A stretch of 64,000 nucleotides of DNA from Lacipirellula parvula (GCF_009177095.1 NZ_AP021861.1:2958501-3022500); one strand, 5' to 3'; positions 25,853 to 33,477 are shown, counted from the first letter of the stretch. Notes: generated by a model not told the origin, from the sequence alone. A program made the numbers and translations.

Positions 25853-26560
25853 ATGATCCAGCGAATACTCGCCGCCGCAACGCTACTTGCGGCGCTGCAT
25901 GCCAGCGAAATCTCGGCGGCGACAGTTGACCTAACAACCGCGACGATGGCCGGCCCCGATGCCCATTTGCACGGATCGCTAACCGATGAGGCCCAAGTTA
26001 ACCCCGGCTCATTTTCAATTCTGAAAAGTTTGCCCGCCGCGGGAGGAGTATATGAATTCCGCGGATACCTTGTGTTCAACGTCAGCGGCATCCAAGGCCA
26101 CGTTTCGGACGCGGCGTTATTACTGCCAAACGGGACGCTATCAACCGAAGGTCAGCAAAGCGGTCTTGCAACAATTCAACTGCGTGATTTCTATTCGCCG
26201 GTTACAGAGATTTTTAACCACCCCACGAAAGCAATGTTCGATGATCTCGGTGCAGGAATTCTTTATGGCGAAAACTCAGAGTTTTCTACCTCCGCACCTC
26301 CTACAACTGTGAGGATCATTCCGCTGAACGTTGCGGCGATCACGGCAATCAATTCGCCGATCGACGGCCGGTTTATGATGGGCGTATCCATATCTTCGGA
26401 GGGGCAGCAAGCCCCGTGGTTCCGCTGGCTCAACCTAACGAGAGATGTTCGGAACATTACGTTACGTCTGACCGTCATTCCCGAACCAACTGCCGCCATG
26501 CTTGCCGCTTCTGCGGTGATTGGCTTAGCAGCGCTTCGCCGCAGAGCAGTCACTGCGTAG
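25853..26560 (+). CDS. PEP-CTERM secreted protein carried by the element
   Basis: 235 residues from the ATG at 25853, preceded by AGGGGA. Signal peptide MIQRILAAATLLAALHASEISA, a beta-rich body without known motif (VYEFRGYLVFNVSGIQGHVSDAALLLPNG), and the tail VIPEPTAAMLAASAVIGLAALRRRAVTA, a complete PEP-CTERM signal very similar to that of the chromosomal gene at 24052. It is probably cargo, exported and sorted by a host exosortase. A G/C-rich hairpin follows at 26572. Confidence 0.75.
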   Translation: MIQRILAAATLLAALHASEISAATVDLTTATMAGPDAHLHGSLTDEAQVNPGSFSILKSLPAAGGVYEFRGYLVFNVSGIQGHVSDAALLLPNGTLSTEGQQSGLATIQLRDFYSPVTEIFNHPTKAMFDDLGAGILYGENSEFSTSAPPTTVRIIPLNVAAITAINSPIDGRFMMGVSISSEGQQAPWFRWLNLTRDVRNITLRLTVIPEPTAAMLAASAVIGLAALRRRAVTA

Positions 26561-26571
26561 CGCACAAAAAT

Positions 26572-26600
26572 GCCCCGCACCCAACTGAATGGGGCGGGGC
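26572..26600 (+). terminator. Hairpin after the PEP-CTERM gene
   Basis: GCCCCGC (26572-26578) pairs with GCGGGGC (26594-26600). No T-run follows; position after the stop suggests a 3'-end structure. Confidence 0.5.
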
Positions 26601-26691
26601 TAGGCGGCGACGAGCCTCTGACGTGAGGCGTGAGACGCTACGAGCGTCCCGGGCGAAGTTACATCCCCCGCGTCAGCGATTGCGTTGCCGC

Positions 26692-26949
26692 TTAGTCGTG
26701 AGCCGCATTAAACCCCTCAACGAACGCCCTAATCTCCGCGTACCGGGATTGCGAAAGCTTCACCTTTGGCGTCACCAACGCCCGGTAGCCTTGTTGGTCG
26801 CCGCCGACTGTCAGCGACACGCCGAACCGGCGATTGACCATCACCGCCACCGCCGTCGCGTCACCCGCGGCGACGTGGCCGAAGCTGTGAACGGCCGCGA
26901 ATAGCGGCCAACCGTGCTTGGAATACTTGGGTCTGGCGACGGCCGGCAT
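26692..26949 (-). CDS. Hypothetical protein, 85 aa
   Basis: The ATG at 26949 has AAGGGAG upstream; the frame is open to 27297 but has no comparable site. The sequence (KHGWPLFAAVHSFGHVAAGDATAVAVMVNRRFGVSLTV) is small-residue rich with an RYAEIRAFVEGFNAAHD helical end. Basic, no membrane segment. It lies alone on the minus strand of the element. No family recognised. Confidence 0.5.
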   Translation of the reverse strand: MPAVARPKYSKHGWPLFAAVHSFGHVAAGDATAVAVMVNRRFGVSLTVGGDQQGYRALVTPKVKLSQSRYAEIRAFVEGFNAAHD

Positions 26950-27180
26950 TGTGCTTGCTCCCTTGCAAAGCCCTGTTTTCCCCGGCGAAAACGTCCGCCG
27001 GATACCGGGGCGCCAGCATAGCCATTGGCGATTTCGGCGCCAAGAGGTCGGATTGTAACGACGCGCGGAAGTCACAACTTTTTCACTTTTGCAAAGCGAG
27101 GCCCAAAAGAAAGATGCCGGGGGAAGAGTTAAATGCAGGGGCAGAATGTCCCCTAACTTCTCTCCCCGCGAGCGTCTTGC

Positions 27181-27375
27181 ATGAAGCCTTTTCTTTCGCT
27201 GCTGACCGTGTCGTTGCTTTGCGGCGTCGCCGTCTTTTCTTTCGCGGGCGAAGGGTCTGCCATCCTGGCGAACCCGGCAATCTCCGCGGCGGTGCAAGTC
27301 GAGTGTGTGCGGCCGGAAGGCCGCCGCATGTTGTCGAGCCTAGGTAGCGGCACCTTGATTAGCGGGCGAGTGTGA
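27181..27375 (+). pseudogene. Truncated secreted protease-like protein (N-terminal remnant)
   Basis: 64 residues with a signal peptide (LLTVSLLCGVAVFSFA), then SAAVQVECVRPEGRRMLSSLGSGTLIS before a premature stop. The GSGTLI ending is the typical opening beta strands of trypsin-like serine proteases, just before the histidine loop (TxxHV), which is absent here. I infer an N-terminal fragment left when the rest of the gene was lost. Its last bases overlap the next reading frame region. Confidence 0.45.
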
Positions 27376-27434
27376 CCGCGGTTTTTATTTGTCCCGTGCA
27401 AGTTGCTAACCAACTAGGAAAGGAGAAATCGGCA

Positions 27435-27647
27435 ATGGCAGTTTTGGGAGTCGGCGAAATGGCCCGCGAGATCTCTGCGGAATTCGGCGTGGCAGTTCAC
27501 CCGAAGACGCTGAGCGACTTGTTTTACTTCGGCCATCTGAACACGACGGTTTGCCCGATCATCGGCGGGCGGCGGCTCATCCCCCGCCACTACAAAGAGC
27601 AAGTCGTTTGGGCGCTTCGCCGCGCCGGGAAGCTTCGATCCGCATGA
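27435..27647 (+). CDS. Helix-turn-helix protein 3
   Basis: 70 residues from the ATG at 27435, with AAAGGAG upstream. The sequence VGEMAREISAEFGVAVHPKTLSDLFYFGHLNTTVCPIIGGRRLIPRHYKEQVVWAL has the MerR-like layout: recognition helix (VHPKTLSDLFYFG), wing (GGRRLIPRHY). More divergent than the pair at 25.3-25.7 kb. Probably an element regulator. Confidence 0.6.
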   Translation: MAVLGVGEMAREISAEFGVAVHPKTLSDLFYFGHLNTTVCPIIGGRRLIPRHYKEQVVWALRRAGKLRSA

Positions 27648-27860
27648 ACAGGTGCGTAGCAATCACGAACTTCGCCAGCCGTTGCGATTCAATCGCGTCG
27701 GTTCATCCCCTTTGCTTCGGAATAGTTGGTGGCCTACATGGTGAACCGCTTCAATCGCCGCCCAAGTGAGCCACTTTTGAGCCCGACAGGCTCAATTTGA
27801 AAACGTCGAAATTGCCTTATTCCAGCCGCTTCTGCAATTCACGAAGGAAGACACGCGAAC

Positions 27861-28067
27861 ATGAATAGCCCCTCTCCGCAGCCTGATCGCCGGCCAACAT
27901 TGTCGGATGCAAGGCTCGCGTTTTCCGAAGCCGAGACGGCTGAAATGCTCGGAATCGCCAAGCACGTTCTGCGCGATGCCCGATATCGCGGCGAGATTCG
28001 CGCCAAGAAAATTGGCAGGTGTTGGCACTACCCCAAAGACGCGATTCACGAATTCCTAGCCTGCTAG
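27861..28067 (+). CDS. Helix-turn-helix protein 4
   Basis: 68 residues; ATG at 27861 with AAGGAAG upstream. LAFSEAETAEMLGIAKHVLRDARYRGEIRAKKIGRCWHYPKDAIHEFL is a clear excisionase-type winged helix, with the wing KKIGRCWHYP. It lies immediately before the truncated AAA ATPase, the usual place of a small DNA-binding partner of a replication ATPase. Confidence 0.72.
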   Translation: MNSPSPQPDRRPTLSDARLAFSEAETAEMLGIAKHVLRDARYRGEIRAKKIGRCWHYPKDAIHEFLAC

Positions 28068-28083
28068 TTACTTCCCACCCTGA

Positions 28084-28683
28084 GTTACTACCTTTGCCCC
28101 TTCCCCAAGCCAGCTTCGGCCAATCACGGAGATTTGCGAGAAGCACGGCGCGACGTTAATCGTCGCCCACCACACCGTTAAATCAGGCCGCCGCGGCTCG
28201 CTTGACTTGCAATCGCTCGTCGGGGCTGGTGTCGCGGAGTGGGCACGGTCGTGGGTCATCTTGGACCCCTTGGCGGCGTTTCGGCCGGCGACCGGCGAGC
28301 ACCGTCTACGGCTGTCGATTGGCGGTTCTAGTGGCCACTGTTCGGAATGGGTGGTGGATGTACGAGAGGGCCGGCAGGACGAGCCCGGGGGCCGCGTTTG
28401 GGACGTTCGGACGCAACCGGGCAAAGAGCCCAAGGCGTCGGGCCGCAAAGCCGTGGAGGCTGGCAGCGGCGACGAAGCGGCCGTCCTGGCTGCAATGCAG
28501 TCGCTCGGCACCGCTGAGACGAAGGGGATTATCAGCGCGGCGGCCAAGCGAAGTGGCAAGCAGGTTGGCACCGCCCTGGAAGCGATGATCGCGTCCGGCA
28601 AGGTTCGGAAGTGCCGAATCGCCAAAGGCACCCGCCCTTACGACGGCTTCGAATTGGTGGAGGGCGTGGTCCATGCGACTTAA
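28084..28683 (+). pseudogene. C-terminal remnant of a RepA/primase-type AAA ATPase
   Basis: The frame is open from 28084 to the stop at 28681-28683 (about 199 residues). ITEICEKHGATLIVAHH is the sensor side of an AAA_25/RepA-like ATPase (strand ending in AHHxVK), then SLDLQSLVGAGVAEWARSWVILDP, the G-x-G-x-A-E(W/F) motif of this family, and HRLRLSIGGSSGHCSEWVVDV. The C-terminal 80 residues form a small helical domain. No Walker A or B can precede it, because a stop lies at 28081-28083. No good start is present; a TTG at 28207 is the first candidate. Deletion of the 5' half is the simplest reading. Confidence 0.62.
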
Positions 28684-28954
28684 TGTCGCGCGATGGCTCG
28701 GCCGTCCTTTGCGGAGCGGCGACCCTTCATGCAACACGCGGACTTTCAAAGAACTTGGGGCCCGCCAATTGGCGTTGCCGGTTCGTTCGAAGCGCCTTCC
28801 GAGTTGGATGACAATTATGCCTCCGATCCTGCAATTTCTAGTACGCTGCGATAGCAAAACGCCAGCTATCCTACCGCTTTTCAATTCTCAATCCAACAAC
28901 CCGATCCGCTATAATGGCTTCCCGTCAAATCCACTCTTCCCCCGGAGTCTCCCC

Positions 28955-29590
28955 ATGAAACCCCTCTACCTGTTAGCCGTTGGCGTCGTTGTCGGTTGGG
29001 CCGCGTCGGGCGTCGATTGGAACCGCGAAGCGGTGGGGCAAGAATCCTCCCCGCCCGCAGCCGCAGAGCGACCGATCCGCCGTGGCGAAGGCGTGCTGCG
29101 TGGTCGTCTTATGCGGCAGACAGAAGCGGCCGCGCCCGCTCTCGCTCCGGCAAATGACGCACCTGCGTTTACCCCGAACGACGGTGCCACGGCCGTTGCC
29201 GACGCCCCGAAACCTGAAGCTAGTCCTTCTATGAGCAACTTCATCACTGTTCCGAGACAAGAGGTCGACAGTGAGGGGCGCACGATAACCGTTTACGAGC
29301 AACATCACGCGCGCGAAGCCGGGCGGCCGAGTACCTCCGCGAATCCGGTCGGTCGCTTCCAAGTCTCGGCCTACGGTTCGCCGAACGGAACTGGCTGCTA
29401 CGTTGTTGATTCGACGACGGGGCAAACCTGGCTAATTCGCAACGGTCAACCGCCGGAAGTAGTTACGAAGGCTCTGCTAGGCGTGGCGTCTGCACCGGCG
29501 GTCGTTGCGCCTACGCCGGTGCTCTTTCCGCCTACGGCGGCCCCGCCACAAGTGCAATACGGCGAGCCTACGCCGCAGAACGCCAACTAG
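28955..29590 (+). CDS. Secreted hypothetical protein of the element
   Basis: 211 residues from the ATG at 28955, with GGAG 6 bases upstream. Signal peptide (LYLLAVGVVVGWAASG), a proline/alanine-rich middle, then a conserved-looking C-terminal domain VGRFQVSAYGSPNGTGCYVVDSTTGQTWLIRNGQPPEVVTKAL. That domain recalls short beta proteins found on planctomycete accessory regions. Function unknown. It lies 14 bases before the next membrane protein gene. Confidence 0.6.
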   Translation: MKPLYLLAVGVVVGWAASGVDWNREAVGQESSPPAAAERPIRRGEGVLRGRLMRQTEAAAPALAPANDAPAFTPNDGATAVADAPKPEASPSMSNFITVPRQEVDSEGRTITVYEQHHAREAGRPSTSANPVGRFQVSAYGSPNGTGCYVVDSTTGQTWLIRNGQPPEVVTKALLGVASAPAVVAPTPVLFPPTAAPPQVQYGEPTPQNAN

Positions 29591-29604
29591 TCCCGGCCCC
29601 ATCG

Positions 29605-30066
29605 ATGCTGAAAGCCCTACGCTACACCTTGGCGGCGATTTGTCTAGCGGCGAGCGTGGGCTGCTTGGCGTTGTGGTGGCGTAGCCATGCGGCTTGGGAC
29701 TTCATCAATGTTCCGTCGTACGTCTATCGCACACGCACAGTAAATTTGCAATCAATGCCGGGAACGGTTTCCGTTCAGCTATTAGACAAGGAAGCGTCTG
29801 CGTATCTCGCCGCAAACAACCTCCTGTGGCGACACTCAGTGGCGTTTGAGTCCACAATCGATGATCGTTTGCTATCCCTCATACACGCCAGCGGAGCATT
29901 CGGCCGTCTGAGCTATGGGGTCTACTTCCCACATTGGTACGCCGCACTCGTCTTCGCCCTCGCCGCCGTCGCGGCGATTCGCATCGGCCGCCAGTTCACG
30001 CTGCGGTCGGCATTGGTGGGAATGAGCGTCGTCGCCGCGTTGTTGGGGATGGTGGTGGCGTTGTAG
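29605..30066 (+). CDS. Small membrane protein, 153 aa
   Basis: A hydrophobic N-terminal segment (LAAICLAASVGCLALWW), a polar extracytoplasmic part of about 80 residues, then two C-terminal segments (WYAALVFALAAVAAI and LRSALVGMSVVAALLGMVVAL). The pair is joined by RIGRQFTLR, a basic turn common to planctomycete small membrane proteins. It shares a transcription unit with the preceding secreted protein. Its 3' end overlaps a minus-strand gene by 145 bases. Confidence 0.65.
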   Translation: MLKALRYTLAAICLAASVGCLALWWRSHAAWDFINVPSYVYRTRTVNLQSMPGTVSVQLLDKEASAYLAANNLLWRHSVAFESTIDDRLLSLIHASGAFGRLSYGVYFPHWYAALVFALAAVAAIRIGRQFTLRSALVGMSVVAALLGMVVAL

Positions 30067-30290
30067 ATCGCGATTGCATCAGCAATTGCGTCGAAGCCGT
30101 ACTTGCGCGATACATGGGCTAGGCGCGCTAAGGCCCCCCGATCGTCGAGCCCAGCAAATCGTGCCGTTGCGATATGCTCAGCCACCTTGATCGCGAATGC
30201 GTCGGCTAAAGTCGCACATTGAATTAATCGCCCATCGACTTCGACGGTGTGCGGTTCCGCAGTCTTCGCGCCAATGACTGATGACGACAT
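29922..30290 (-). CDS. Small conserved-in-element protein, copy A, with run-on C-terminus
   Basis: 122 residues from the ATG at 30290. The first 75 or so (SSVIGAKTAEPHTVEVDGRLIQCATLADAFAIKVAEH...SRKYGFDAIADAIAIYN) closely match the whole of the gene at 30765-30998. The match ends near 30066, where copy B has a stop; copy A reads on for about 48 residues antisense to the membrane protein gene. The simplest explanation is a lost stop codon. Fold: beta start, then helices with CATLADAFAIKVAEHIA. Function unknown. Confidence 0.55.
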   Translation of the reverse strand: MSSSVIGAKTAEPHTVEVDGRLIQCATLADAFAIKVAEHIATARFAGLDDRGALARLAHVSRKYGFDAIADAIAIYNATTIPNNAATTLIPTNADRSVNWRPMRIAATAARAKTSAAYQCGK

Positions 30291-30392
30291 CTCGTCTGCC
30301 TGCAATAGTTACGGGAAAGTAAGCTACTGCGGGAGTATAAGTAAGACAATTATCGCCGGCGACTGCAATTTGTGGCGGAAGATTGCAGTATT

Positions 30393-30605
30393 CTACTGAC
30401 CCCTCGCCCGGCCGTTCCAAGGCATGGCGTCGCGCACGAAGACGCCGCTCGTGCCTCGATTAATGGAAAGTACATTCGCTGTTCCGTCATTGAAACAGCG
30501 AGCCTCTACGGCTTCAGGCGGGGCGGCAGTTCGATCTTGTACGAAATACCACTGTCCTGCCTGTTCCCAAGCGAAGACGTTTGGCAACTGGTCATAGATT
30601 GGCAT
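30393..30605 (-). CDS. Possible small protein, start uncertain or lost
   Basis: 70 residues (MPIYDQLPNVFAWEQAGQWYFVQD...) with no good ribosome binding site. The same frame is open upstream and reads KFSQWYVGLCAAAVLYFAS, a membrane-anchor-like stretch, back to a stop, but contains no start codon. This suggests a small membrane protein that has lost its 5' end. Low confidence. Confidence 0.3.
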   Translation of the reverse strand: MPIYDQLPNVFAWEQAGQWYFVQDRTAAPPEAVEARCFNDGTANVLSINRGTSGVFVRDAMPWNGRARGQ

Positions 30606-30764
30606 TGATGCGAAGTAGAGAACGGCCGCTGCGCATAATCCGACGTACCACTGGCTGAACTTGTAGCAGTTCCGCTAGAGATAGCAAAGACTGCGCATAA
30701 AAAGACCGTCGCCAGTCCCCCTAGAAACTTGCGACGGTCTCCTGCGACGCGATTAAGTACGCAG

Positions 30765-30998
30765 CTACTGCAAAGCTTCAATCGCATCGGCGATGGCTTC
30801 GAAGCCGTATTTCCGAGCAATCTTGCTAAGATTCTCAGGCGTTAGTTCCTCAAGCAGGTCCAGCTTGCCAACCGTGGCGGCGTGTTCTGCGATCTTCAAG
30901 GCGATGGCGTCCGCAAGCGTTTCGCAATTGATCTTTCGGCCATCGACCTTCGCGGTGTGAGCCTCGGCGTTACTCCCACCTACTACTGACGAGTCCAT
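30765..30998 (-). CDS. Small conserved-in-element protein, copy B
   Basis: 77 residues from the ATG at 30998, with GCAGGTGG upstream. It aligns over its whole length with copy A at 29922-30290: SSVVGGSNAEAHTAKVDGRKINCETLADAIALKIAEHAA and RKYGFEAIADAIEAL match, with a short insert near DLLEELTPENLSKI. The pattern suggests a short beta segment and three helices. A diverged duplication; no known family. Confidence 0.6.
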   Translation of the reverse strand: MDSSVVGGSNAEAHTAKVDGRKINCETLADAIALKIAEHAATVGKLDLLEELTPENLSKIARKYGFEAIADAIEALQ

Positions 30999-31260
30999 TC
31001 CACCTGCCCTGCAATTCTTGGTGGCAGCGTTCCTTTTGAATAAGCATCGCGCGAGCCGCAACTCGCGCGATGCCCTGAGCGCTCGCAGGAACCGCAGGCC
31101 GCGCAAGGCGGCTTCGGCAAGGACCACTGCGAGTGCGACCAGATTACCGACGTTCAACTTTGACGGAATGCCAAGAACCGCGATTGTAACACAATTTCTG
31201 TAAAACCTGACAACGGAAGAATAAAACCTTTTAGGTCATCAATCCGCGCCGGCGTACAGG

Positions 31261-31620
31261 TTACTTGGTCGCGATCTTAGCGCTGCAATTCCCCGGTCGG
31301 CCTCGCCCATATCTAAGGCCGACCGCTACATCTCGGAGCGAAATCGCTTTGAGACTGATGATGCGATCTATTTCTGCATGCAATGCGATTTCCGCGTCAT
31401 CGAATCGATCGAACTTTCGACGCGGCCGGTTGACTTTCCACTTGCACCCCACGAGACGTACAACGCTGAATCGAAACGCGCCGTTCAGTGCTAAAAATAC
31501 GCGGCCGGCGACTTGCCGATTTACCGTCGCATACCAAGCGCAACCTATCTCAAGTTCCCCACGGACGGCCTCAGAGGTAATTTGAGTAAAATGATCATGG
31601 GTAATCGCCTGTATTTCCAT
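31261..31620 (-). CDS. Hypothetical protein, 119 aa
   Basis: ATG at 31620 with CGGAG 10 bases upstream. Mixed alpha/beta composition (VAGRVFLALNGAFRFSVVRLVG, then FDRFDDAEIALHAEIDRIISLK). The FDDAEIAL(H)AEI helix recalls the end of small two-layer proteins, but no family is named. The end is lysine/arginine-rich. It stands alone on the minus strand. Confidence 0.45.
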   Translation of the reverse strand: MEIQAITHDHFTQITSEAVRGELEIGCAWYATVNRQVAGRVFLALNGAFRFSVVRLVGCKWKVNRPRRKFDRFDDAEIALHAEIDRIISLKAISLRDVAVGLRYGRGRPGNCSAKIATK

Positions 31621-31926
31621 GGCAAGCACTCCGTTGGCCGTGAAGTACGAGAATGGCTCGACGCCGTCGTCCGTAAGGGTGCCACGCCGCCCCGGAATGA
31701 GCAGAAGCGGAGCGGCGCGGCTTCCTAAGCGGTCGCCCTGGGGTTATCTGGGCTCCGCCCGGACGCCAACCTACCGAGAGGTGAATCCGTTGCAACGACT
31801 TCACAGCGACGCCAGTCGCGATTTCTGATAACCCTGACAGCGTTGCGCGCAAAGCCCTACATCACGGCTCGCCAATTAGAGCGTATGCTTGGATTGCCAA
31901 GGAATTCCGCTCAACGGAGGCAATCG
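31621..31926. other. Region inside the element with no supported gene
   Basis: Short overlapping frames on both strands lack plausible start sites. No repeat or promoter was recognised. Confidence 0.35.
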
Positions 31927-32142
31927 ATGGTGACACCATCCAATGCTTGCAAGACTTGCAATAACTCGGGCCGCTGTTCCGTTTGCGAGGGAGTAGGTTC
32001 GCATCCTGCGAGGGATGGGGAGCCAATCGATGCGCGTCGGGTTTGCCGCGTATGCCACGCCACCGGGCGATGCGACAATTGCGGAAGCCAGTTTCCGAAA
32101 GTGTCAGACGGTAGTAGTCGCGCGCTCGCAGTGAGTGGGTAG
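31927..32142 (+). CDS. Small Cys-rich zinc-knuckle-like protein
   Basis: 71 residues from the ATG at 31927, preceded by CGGAGG. Two CxxC...CxxC units: CKTCNNSGRCSVCEGVG and CRVCHATGRCDNCG. These are the CxxCxGxG-type knuckles of DnaJ-like zinc-binding modules, each with four cysteines, so two zinc ions are likely. An alternative upstream start at 31843 lacks the site. It may bind nucleic acid or protein; DnaJ itself is not present. Confidence 0.55.
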   Translation: MVTPSNACKTCNNSGRCSVCEGVGSHPARDGEPIDARRVCRVCHATGRCDNCGSQFPKVSDGSSRALAVSG

Positions 32143-32210
32143 CGGTGGCGGTCGAACTACCGGACGCAAACGGATGCCGGTTCGGTAGAGGTTTGCCTAG
32201 TCCACCCATC

Positions 32211-32323
32211 GGGCGCCCGTTACCCATGGGCGCCCGCCACCCCAATGGGCGCCGCCTCCCCGCCTAACCATCTACAAGACTTGGTATTCCGCTCTGTTCC
32301 GATGCGCGTATATTGGGCGCCCG
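32211..32323. repeat. Cluster of GGGCGCCC palindromes
   Basis: GGGCGCCCG occurs at 32211, 32228 and 32315, and a one-base-worn copy (gggcgccgc) at 32247. The first three lie 17 and 19 bases apart. They sit in the noncoding stretch ahead of the integrase-side genes, so they could be iterated protein-binding sites. Confidence 0.6.
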
Positions 32324-32359
32324 TTTGGGTGACCCGAATATCACACCAGCGAGTCGGAA

Positions 32360-32656
32360 ATGGAAATCTGCAAGCTCCGCGGCTTCACGCCGCAGACCCA
32401 GTGGCGCGAAGCTCGCCAGCAATTCGAGCGACGCCATACCCCGCCAACGCTCATCGCCCGAATGGAGGCGTTGGCGCTCGACGACTTCGAACGCCTCTGC
32501 GGCGAGCCTTCGCTGCCAGACGTGCCGAGCATGGTCGACGGCTTCGTTGAAGCCTTGCGCCTTGAAGGCGTCGACCGCGTGTCTCTGGCGATCTACCGCG
32601 AAGCCGTCGAAGGGGTGGTGCAATGGGCGACACAAAGCCTCAAAGCGGCGGCGTGA
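32360..32656 (+). CDS. Hypothetical protein, 98 aa, ahead of the integrase
   Basis: A helical, charged protein (QTQWREARQQFERRH, LIARMEALALDDFERL, MVDGFVEALRLEGVDRVSLAIYREAV). Its 3' end overlaps the next gene by 34 bases, so the two are translationally linked. No domain recognised. In planctomycete elements short genes of this kind often precede the integrase gene. Confidence 0.5.
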   Translation: MEICKLRGFTPQTQWREARQQFERRHTPPTLIARMEALALDDFERLCGEPSLPDVPSMVDGFVEALRLEGVDRVSLAIYREAVEGVVQWATQSLKAAA

Positions 32657-32874
32657 ACTTCAGGTCGCTCGGTTGGTTCACGCTCGCCACCGCTCGGAAG
32701 CTGCTTGGCGACGAGGATTATCGCCAGCTGCGCGAAGCGATTCAGTTCAAGGAAATTCGCATCACGCGGTTTGGCAATGAGTACCTACTCGACCACCAAG
32801 ACTGGTTGGCGTGGGTGGCGAGTCGGTTGCCCGCCGGTCGACATTGTGAAATTCATCTAACTGGAAAGGGCTAA
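32623..32874 (+). CDS. Hypothetical protein, 83 aa, ahead of the integrase
   Basis: ATG at 32623 with AAGGGG upstream. The core FTLATARKLLGDEDYRQLREAIQFKEIRITRFGNEYLLDHQDWLAWV reads like a small DNA-binding wing domain: helix, helix, then RITRFGNEYLLDHQD. It lies 3 bases from the integrase start. It might supply arm-site contacts the integrase lacks. Confidence 0.5.
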   Translation: MGDTKPQSGGVNFRSLGWFTLATARKLLGDEDYRQLREAIQFKEIRITRFGNEYLLDHQDWLAWVASRLPAGRHCEIHLTGKG

Positions 32875-32877
32875 GTA

Positions 32878-33477
32878 ATGAACCAAGCCGCCGCGCAATC
32901 TTGGAAATTGTTCCTGCAGGGGCTTTGGTCAAGCGGACTGCGGCTCGGCGAGGCGATGCTGTTGCGGTGGGACCATCGACCAGGCGGCGTGTCAGTTCAA
33001 CTGGACGGGAAGTATTCTGTGCTGGCGTTCGATGGCGAATCGCAAAAGTCGGGCCGCACTCAGATGGTTCCGCTGGCACCAGAGGCCGTGCAGCTGCTCA
33101 CGCCCCTTCAGAAGTCGAGGGGGTTCGTCTTCGAGCCTCTCACCAAGCGTGGCCTTCCGATGGCGCGAGACCACCAGAAGGCAGGAAAGATCATCGCGAA
33201 GATTGGAGAGGCCGCTAAGGTTGTGACTGACCACGCTGCCGGCCGTACAGCTACGGCACACGACCTGCGTCGAGCGTTCGGAGCCCGCTGGTCAAAGCGA
33301 GTGATGCCGGCCGTCTTGAAGGAGATCATGCGGCATGCTGACATCCAGACGACCATGACGTACTACGTCACGCAAAACGCCAAGGTCACCGCGAGCGAGC
33401 TTTGGGCAGCCGCTACTCCATCAGAGCAGCGTCTCGAAACGCCTCAGCCAGAGGAAGACGCTCGTCCTTCGCCCTAA
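32878..33477 (+). CDS. Tyrosine recombinase, catalytic domain only
   Basis: 199 residues. Catalytic residues: Arg in SGLRLGEAMLL near 22-32, the H-x-x-R box in TAHDLRRAFGARWS, histidine in IMRHADIQTT and the nucleophile tyrosine in TMTYYVTQ. The protein starts about 20 residues before the first arginine, so the SAM-like core-binding and arm-binding domains of full-length integrases are missing. Start has GGAAAGGG nearby. Its 3' end overlaps the minus-strand gene at 33413 by 65 bases. It is 212 bases from the right att site, the typical place for the integrase. Confidence 0.82.
   Translation: MNQAAAQSWKLFLQGLWSSGLRLGEAMLLRWDHRPGGVSVQLDGKYSVLAFDGESQKSGRTQMVPLAPEAVQLLTPLQKSRGFVFEPLTKRGLPMARDHQKAGKIIAKIGEAAKVVTDHAAGRTATAHDLRRAFGARWSKRVMPAVLKEIMRHADIQTTMTYYVTQNAKVTASELWAAATPSEQRLETPQPEEDARPSP

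Noticed and set aside
32211-32323. CRISPR array
   Set aside because: Repeats are only 9 bases, palindromic, and unevenly spaced; there are no cas genes.
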